Shown piece after piece: positions 14,680 through 18,351 of a stretch of DNA of 18,351 nucleotides. Made by a program: the position numbers and the translations under genes. Numbering within the stretch: position 1 is the first letter of the stretch; the number at the start of each line of letters is the position of its first letter. The notes under the pieces were generated by a model. It was not told the DNA's origin, ran no database searches, and saw only the letters and a program-made list of their open reading frames with translations. Where the stretch lies: the NCBI GenBank assembly GCA_045602655.1, contig JAZSBY010000025.1, positions 1 to 18,351 of the forward strand, written 5' to 3'. Source of the stretch: Fimenecus sp045602655. Its GTDB lineage: Bacteria; Bacillota; Clostridia; Oscillospirales; Acutalibacteraceae.

Positions 14680-15876
14680 ATGGACTTATCAAAGAAAAAT
14701 ATTAAGAAAATTCTTGGAATTATAACTTTCGGAATTGTCCTTTTTGCACTTTCACAAAATCTATCATCAGTCGGTGCATTTTTTAAAGGTGTTTTGGTGA
14801 TTTGTGCTCCACTGATTGTGGGCTTTTGCCTTGCGTTTATTCTCAACATTCCTATGAATGTACTTGAAAATAAAATATTCAAGGGTATGAAAACAAGTAA
14901 AAAGAAAATTGTTAATAAAATGCTTCGTCCGTTAAGTCTTATTTCTACAATCGTGCTAATGTTAGGCTTTGTTGTTTTATTGCTTTTCATTATTATACCG
15001 CAGTTGCATAATTCCATTATGCTGATAATTGAGAGAATCCCCATTTACTACGAAAGCTTTGTTGAATGGGTTGACAATTTGATTGTTCGTTTTGGACTTG
15101 ATATAAGCACGGAGGTATTGCACAATCCTAAAATAAATATTGATATGATTGCTGCTATGGCAGAAAAAGTGTTTACATTTGAAGCAACAAACGATATTTT
15201 AAGCACTACGGTCGGTGTTACATCATCGGTAATCTCGGGAATTGCAAATTTTGCTGTCGGCTTTATTATTGCAATATACATTCTTGCTGAAAAAGAAAAA
15301 ATCGGCAGTTTTACAAACAGAATTTTAACAAAAATAATGCCTGAAAAAGTTCATAATAAAACTCTTGAGGTTTGTTCGGTTGCTTCAAGTTCATTTTCAA
15401 GTTTTATCACAGGTCAGTTTACAGATGCCTTTATTCTTGCAATTCTTTGCTTTATAGGAATGAGTATTTTCCGTTTTCCGAATGCTGCTGTTATTTCTGT
15501 AATAATCGGCATAACTGCTCTTATTCCTGTTATAGGACCACTGATTGGTGAATTTATCGGTTGTTTTATAATCTTTATGGAAAGTCCTTTAAAGGCTTTG
15601 TTATTCCTTATTTTTGTCCTTATTCTTCAAGCAATTGACAACAACTTTATTTATCCAAAAATTGTTGGTAAATCAGTAGGACTTCCCGGTATTCTTGTTC
15701 TTTTGGCAGTTGTTATAGGCGGTAATGTAGGTGGCATTTTGGGAATTCTTTTAGGAGTGCCAACTGCTTCTGCAATATATGCACTTGTTGTTGCTTGGCT
15801 GAACAGCAAAAATGAAACTGTTGTGGCGGAAGATGAAAGTGCAGAAACTGATTCTGCTGAAACAAATGAAAACTAA
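14680..15876 (+). CDS. AI-2E family (TqsA/YdiK-type) membrane transporter
   Basis: This 398-residue polytopic protein has the family architecture. Two hydrophobic helices lie at about 11-28 and 35-58, and one at about 88-107. A soluble segment follows (108-175, amphipathic), and then a C-terminal bundle from about 180 to 375. Family signatures are ALIPVIGPLIGEFIG at 280-294 and AIDNNFIYPKIVGKSVGLPG at 318-337, followed by Gly-rich helices ending GILLGVP at 355-361. Members export diverse substrates; autoinducer-2 was only the first proposed, and some act as Na+/H+ antiporters, so the substrate is open. The tail (380-398) is acidic. The ATG at 14680 is the only in-frame start after the stop at 14668-14670, but the nearest Shine-Dalgarno (AAGG, 14660-14663) is 16 nt away, unusually far. 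The next gene starts 33 nt downstream with no terminator between, so they probably share a transcript. Confidence 0.9.
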   Translation: MDLSKKNIKKILGIITFGIVLFALSQNLSSVGAFFKGVLVICAPLIVGFCLAFILNIPMNVLENKIFKGMKTSKKKIVNKMLRPLSLISTIVLMLGFVVLLLFIIIPQLHNSIMLIIERIPIYYESFVEWVDNLIVRFGLDISTEVLHNPKINIDMIAAMAEKVFTFEATNDILSTTVGVTSSVISGIANFAVGFIIAIYILAEKEKIGSFTNRILTKIMPEKVHNKTLEVCSVASSSFSSFITGQFTDAFILAILCFIGMSIFRFPNAAVISVIIGITALIPVIGPLIGEFIGCFIIFMESPLKALLFLIFVLILQAIDNNFIYPKIVGKSVGLPGILVLLAVVIGGNVGGILGILLGVPTASAIYALVVAWLNSKNETVVAEDESAETDSAETNEN

Positions 15877-15909
15877 GTAAATGTTTATATAAATGTGTAG
15901 GTGTATTTT

Positions 15910-17391
15910 ATGCGTAAATTAGGTTTTGATAACGACCAGTATCTTCGTTTACAATCAGAACATATTAAAGAAAGAATCAGCAAATTCGGTGGCAAACTCT
16001 ACCTTGAATTTGGCGGTAAAATCTTTGATGATTACCACGCTGCAAGAGTTTTACCCGGATTTAAGCCTGACAGCAAAATGAAGATGCTTTTGCAACTTAA
16101 AGATGATGCAGAAATCATTATTGCAATTTGTGCAAAGGATATTGAAAAGAATAAAATTCGTAGTGACCTTGGAATTACTTATGACCTTGATGTACTTCGT
16201 TTGATTGACATTTATCACGGATTTGGTCTTTTTGTTGGTGGTGTAGTGCTTACTCAATATTCAAACCAACCTTCAGTTATTGCCTTTGAACAAAAACTTC
16301 AAAGCCTTGGCATAAATGTTTATCGTCACTACCCTATTGAAAATTATCCTCTTGATGTTCAACTCATTGTAAGTGACGACGGATACGGTAAAAACGACTA
16401 TATTGAAACCAATCATCCACTTGTTGTTATTACAGCTCCCGGACCGGGTAGTGGTAAAATGGCAGTTTGTCTGTCCCAACTTTACCACGAGCATAAAAGA
16501 GGTATTAAAGCAGGTTATGCCAAGTTTGAGACATTCCCAATATGGAATTTACCACTCAAACATCCTGTTAACCTTGCTTATGAAGCAGCGACAGCTGACC
16601 TTAACGATGTTAACATGATTGACCCGTTCCACCTTGAAGCTTATGGTGTTACAACTGTTAACTACAATCGTGATGTTGAGAATTTCCCTGTACTTAACAC
16701 AATTTTTGAGGAAATCTATGGTGAGTCACCATACAAATCGCCTACTGATATGGGTGTTAATATGGCTGGTAATTGTATCATTGACGACGATGTTGTATTG
16801 ATGGCATCAAAGAAAGAAATTTTGCGTCGTCATTGTAATTATCTTGTTCAGCAGAAGAATAATAAAAAAGTTTCAAATGAACTTTATAAAATTGAGCTCA
16901 TTATGAAACAGTTGAACATAAGCACTGATGACAGACCTGTGGTTGCTGCTGCATTAAATCTTTCTGAAACCACAAATGCTCCTGTTACTGCTATTGAATT
17001 GCACGACGGACGAGTTATTACAGGTAAGGCATCCGACCTTTTGAGTTCGTCCTCTGCTATGCTTTTGAATGCTTTGAAAGCACTTGCTAACATCAGCGAC
17101 GATGTTCTCCTTATCTCACCTACTGTGTTTGAACCTATCAAGGAATTAAAGATTAAAATGCACGAGATGGACACAAGTCTTCATCCGGACGAAATCCTTA
17201 TTGCTCTCTCAATTTGTGCTACTATGAATCCCCTTGCAAAAAAAGCACTTGAAGCAATTAAAGGCTTAAAAGGTTGCGATGTTCACGCAACAGTTGTTCT
17301 TTCAGATACTGATAAAGAAACACTGCGTAAGCTCGGCACTAATGCAACTTATGAGCCATACAAGAAAAATGACAATTTATATTACAACTAA
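15910..17391 (+). CDS. DUF1846 family protein
   Basis: I recognise this 493-residue cytoplasmic protein as DUF1846, a conserved family without an established function. I place the start at ATG 15910, not the in-frame GTG at 15901, because AGGTG (15899-15903) lies 6 nt before the ATG and family members begin like MRKLGFDNDQYL. The family motif SEHIKERI (16-23) opens the domain. A P-loop-like GPGSGK at 178-183 follows the strand VVITAP, suggesting nucleotide binding, and is followed by KFETFPIWNLPLKHPVNLAYEAAT-type conserved residues (205-228) and an NYNRDVENFPVL segment. The C-terminal part (about 340-490) has an alternating alpha/beta pattern. It follows the AI-2E permease by 33 nt and ends in a strong terminator, which makes a two-gene operon likely. 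No function should be inferred from the neighbour alone. Confidence 0.9.
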   Translation: MRKLGFDNDQYLRLQSEHIKERISKFGGKLYLEFGGKIFDDYHAARVLPGFKPDSKMKMLLQLKDDAEIIIAICAKDIEKNKIRSDLGITYDLDVLRLIDIYHGFGLFVGGVVLTQYSNQPSVIAFEQKLQSLGINVYRHYPIENYPLDVQLIVSDDGYGKNDYIETNHPLVVITAPGPGSGKMAVCLSQLYHEHKRGIKAGYAKFETFPIWNLPLKHPVNLAYEAATADLNDVNMIDPFHLEAYGVTTVNYNRDVENFPVLNTIFEEIYGESPYKSPTDMGVNMAGNCIIDDDVVLMASKKEILRRHCNYLVQQKNNKKVSNELYKIELIMKQLNISTDDRPVVAAALNLSETTNAPVTAIELHDGRVITGKASDLLSSSSAMLLNALKALANISDDVLLISPTVFEPIKELKIKMHEMDTSLHPDEILIALSICATMNPLAKKALEAIKGLKGCDVHATVVLSDTDKETLRKLGTNATYEPYKKNDNLYYN

Positions 17392-17397
17392 ATAATG

Positions 17398-17424
17398 GGA
17401 CTGATGTAAAAATCAGTCCTTTTT
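17398..17424 (+). terminator. Intrinsic terminator after DUF1846
   Basis: GGACTGAT (17398-17405) and ATCAGTCC (17412-17419) form a perfect 8-bp stem with a 6-nt loop, followed by TTTTT. Confidence 0.94.
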
Positions 17425-17438
17425 GTTATTTTATTAAC

Positions 17439-17468
17439 AAAATCTCCTTGACATAAAATGGAGATTTT
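17439..17468. promoter_or_regulatory. Inverted repeat enclosing the -35 box, possible operator
   Basis: AAAATCTCC (17439-17447) and GGAGATTTT (17460-17468) are perfect 9-bp inverted arms separated by 12 nt that contain the TTGACA -35 box. The geometry suits a dimeric repressor that covers the promoter. As RNA it could form a hairpin followed by a T, so a back-up terminator is the alternative. Confidence 0.5.
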
Positions 17469-17476
17469 TATATACT
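17448..17476 (+). promoter_or_regulatory. Promoter of the Old Yellow Enzyme-family gene
   Basis: Consensus TTGACA (17448-17453), 17-nt spacer, TATACT (17471-17476). A second TATAAT at 17477-17482 is too far for the same -35. This is one of the strongest promoters in the window. Confidence 0.8.
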
Positions 17477-17519
17477 TATAATGTAAAAAATATGCTCAGT
17501 TTGAGGAGGAAGTGTTTTT

Positions 17520-18351
17520 ATGGATTCAAAATATGAATCACTGTTTACACCTTGGAAAATAGGTAATGTAGAAATCAAAAACCGTATTGTTATGTGTCCT
17601 ATGGGCGGTACATCACTTTTCGGTTGGTTTGAACTTGGCGGTTGTCACTTCGACAAGGAAGCTGCTAAACTTTTCTTGGAAAGAGCTAACAACAATGTTG
17701 GTCTTATCATCCCCGGTATTGCACCACTTCGTGATACATTCTGGGGCAAATGGCTTTGGCAGAATCCAAAGATGTTCGATGAACTCAAGGAATTTATGGA
17801 TGAAATCCATAAGACAGGTGCAAAACTCTTTATTCAGTTAACTGCAGGTATGGGCAGAAGCTGGGCTATCACTGAACTTGTAGCACCTCTCCACAAAAAT
17901 AAGTTCACTCGTGCTCTTATTAAACCAATTCTTGACACATCTCACGAATTAGCATCTCCAAGTCCACAGCCTTCTCGTTGGGCTCACGATATTATCTGTC
18001 CTGAAATGACAAAGGAACAGATTCACGAAATCATTGAAGCATTTGCAAAGACTGCAAAACTTTGCCGTGATGCAGGTGTTGACGGTGTTGAAGTTCACGC
18101 TGTTCACGAAGGTTATCTTCTTGACCAGTTTGCTATTGAATTCTTTAACAAGCGTACTGACGAATATGGTGGAAACTTTGAAAACAGATACCGCTTCGCA
18201 GTTGAGGTTGTTAAGGCTATTAAAGAGGCTTGTGGTAGTGACTACCCTGTTTCTCTTCGTTACTCTGCTGTATCAAAGATGAAGGGCTTCTGTGAAGGTG
18301 CAATGCCAGGTGAAGAATACACAGAAGTTGGCCGTGATATGGAAGAATCTG
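17520..18351 (+). CDS. Old Yellow Enzyme-family NADH:flavin oxidoreductase, N-terminal part (3' end outside window)
   Basis: From ATG 17520 (Shine-Dalgarno AGGAGG at 17504-17509) 277 codons are open to the window end. The fragment is the FMN-binding TIM barrel of the Old Yellow Enzyme family. It starts SLFTPWKIGNVEIKNRIVM with the family's MCPMGG loop, has a QLTAGMGR strand, and carries the paired-His active-site motif VHAVHEGYLLDQF followed by NKRTDEYGG and ENRYRFAVEVV. The HAVHEGYLLDQF form, with a residue between the second His and Gly, is what I recall from the larger 2,4-dienoyl-CoA reductase / BaiCD / BaiH-type enzymes of gut Clostridia, which have a C-terminal FeS-FAD half. Whether that half exists cannot be seen. 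The likely reaction is NAD(P)H-dependent reduction of an activated C=C bond; the substrate is unknown. It has its own strong promoter with a possible operator. Confidence 0.9.
   Translation, partial: MDSKYESLFTPWKIGNVEIKNRIVMCPMGGTSLFGWFELGGCHFDKEAAKLFLERANNNVGLIIPGIAPLRDTFWGKWLWQNPKMFDELKEFMDEIHKTGAKLFIQLTAGMGRSWAITELVAPLHKNKFTRALIKPILDTSHELASPSPQPSRWAHDIICPEMTKEQIHEIIEAFAKTAKLCRDAGVDGVEVHAVHEGYLLDQFAIEFFNKRTDEYGGNFENRYRFAVEVVKAIKEACGSDYPVSLRYSAVSKMKGFCEGAMPGEEYTEVGRDMEES

Noticed and set aside
14622..15044. Minus-strand open frame of 140 codons opposite the AI-2E gene
   Set aside because: It is a shadow of the permease frame, with no ribosome site or recognisable protein features.
15901..15909. 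GTG start for the DUF1846 protein
   Set aside because: The AGGTG ribosome site overlaps this GTG, so it is better placed for ATG 15910, which also gives the usual family N-terminus.

Overview
The window is AT-rich and every gene I can support lies on the + strand. Shine-Dalgarno sites are strong (AGGAGG type), terminators are short GC hairpins followed by U-runs, and the promoters are sigma-70/SigA-like. There is also a BlaI/M56 peptidase cassette, a degenerate sortase-type C-terminus and a GH3 glycosidase with reversed domain order. Together these suggest a low-G+C Gram-positive of the class Clostridia, most likely an Oscillospiraceae/Ruminococcaceae-type gut or rumen anaerobe. The taxonomic placement is inference.

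Layout. (1) 1-882: the 3' end of a surface protein with Cys/His motifs, a 26-copy PDDGNK hexapeptide repeat and a C-terminal anchor-like tail. (2) 1005-4424: a two-gene unit made of a GH3-type (auxin-conjugating family) acyl-adenylating enzyme and a secreted lipase/LCAT-like alpha/beta hydrolase whose nucleophile position is Cys. (3) 4496-6490: a membrane-anchored alkaline-phosphatase-superfamily phosphodiesterase followed by a cytoplasmic five-bladed-propeller glycosidase-like protein. (4) 6520-6632: a G+C-rich MITE-like palindromic repeat. (5) 6698-9720: a self-regulated blaI-blaR1-like operon with a third, unrecognised membrane-protein gene; two operators overlap the promoter and the ribosome binding site. 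(6) 9719-10640: a monocistronic membrane-anchored alpha/beta hydrolase. (7) 10741-13388: a secreted, domain-permuted GH3 glycosidase. (8) 13393-14525: a ketopantoate-reductase-family enzyme. (9) 14591-17424: an AI-2E-family permease and a DUF1846 protein. (10) 17439-18351: the start of an Old Yellow Enzyme-family reductase, cut by the window end.

Nearly every unit ends in a convincing intrinsic terminator, so the window reads as a series of short independent transcription units. It is not one large pathway operon. The surface protein, lipase-like protein, phosphodiesterase, glycosidase and second hydrolase all act outside or at the membrane, which points to envelope and extracellular polymer metabolism. 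The best candidates for something undescribed are the BlaI / M56 / membrane-protein trio, whose large extracellular sensor carries no penicillin-binding domain, and the acyl-adenylase plus secreted Cys-hydrolase pair.
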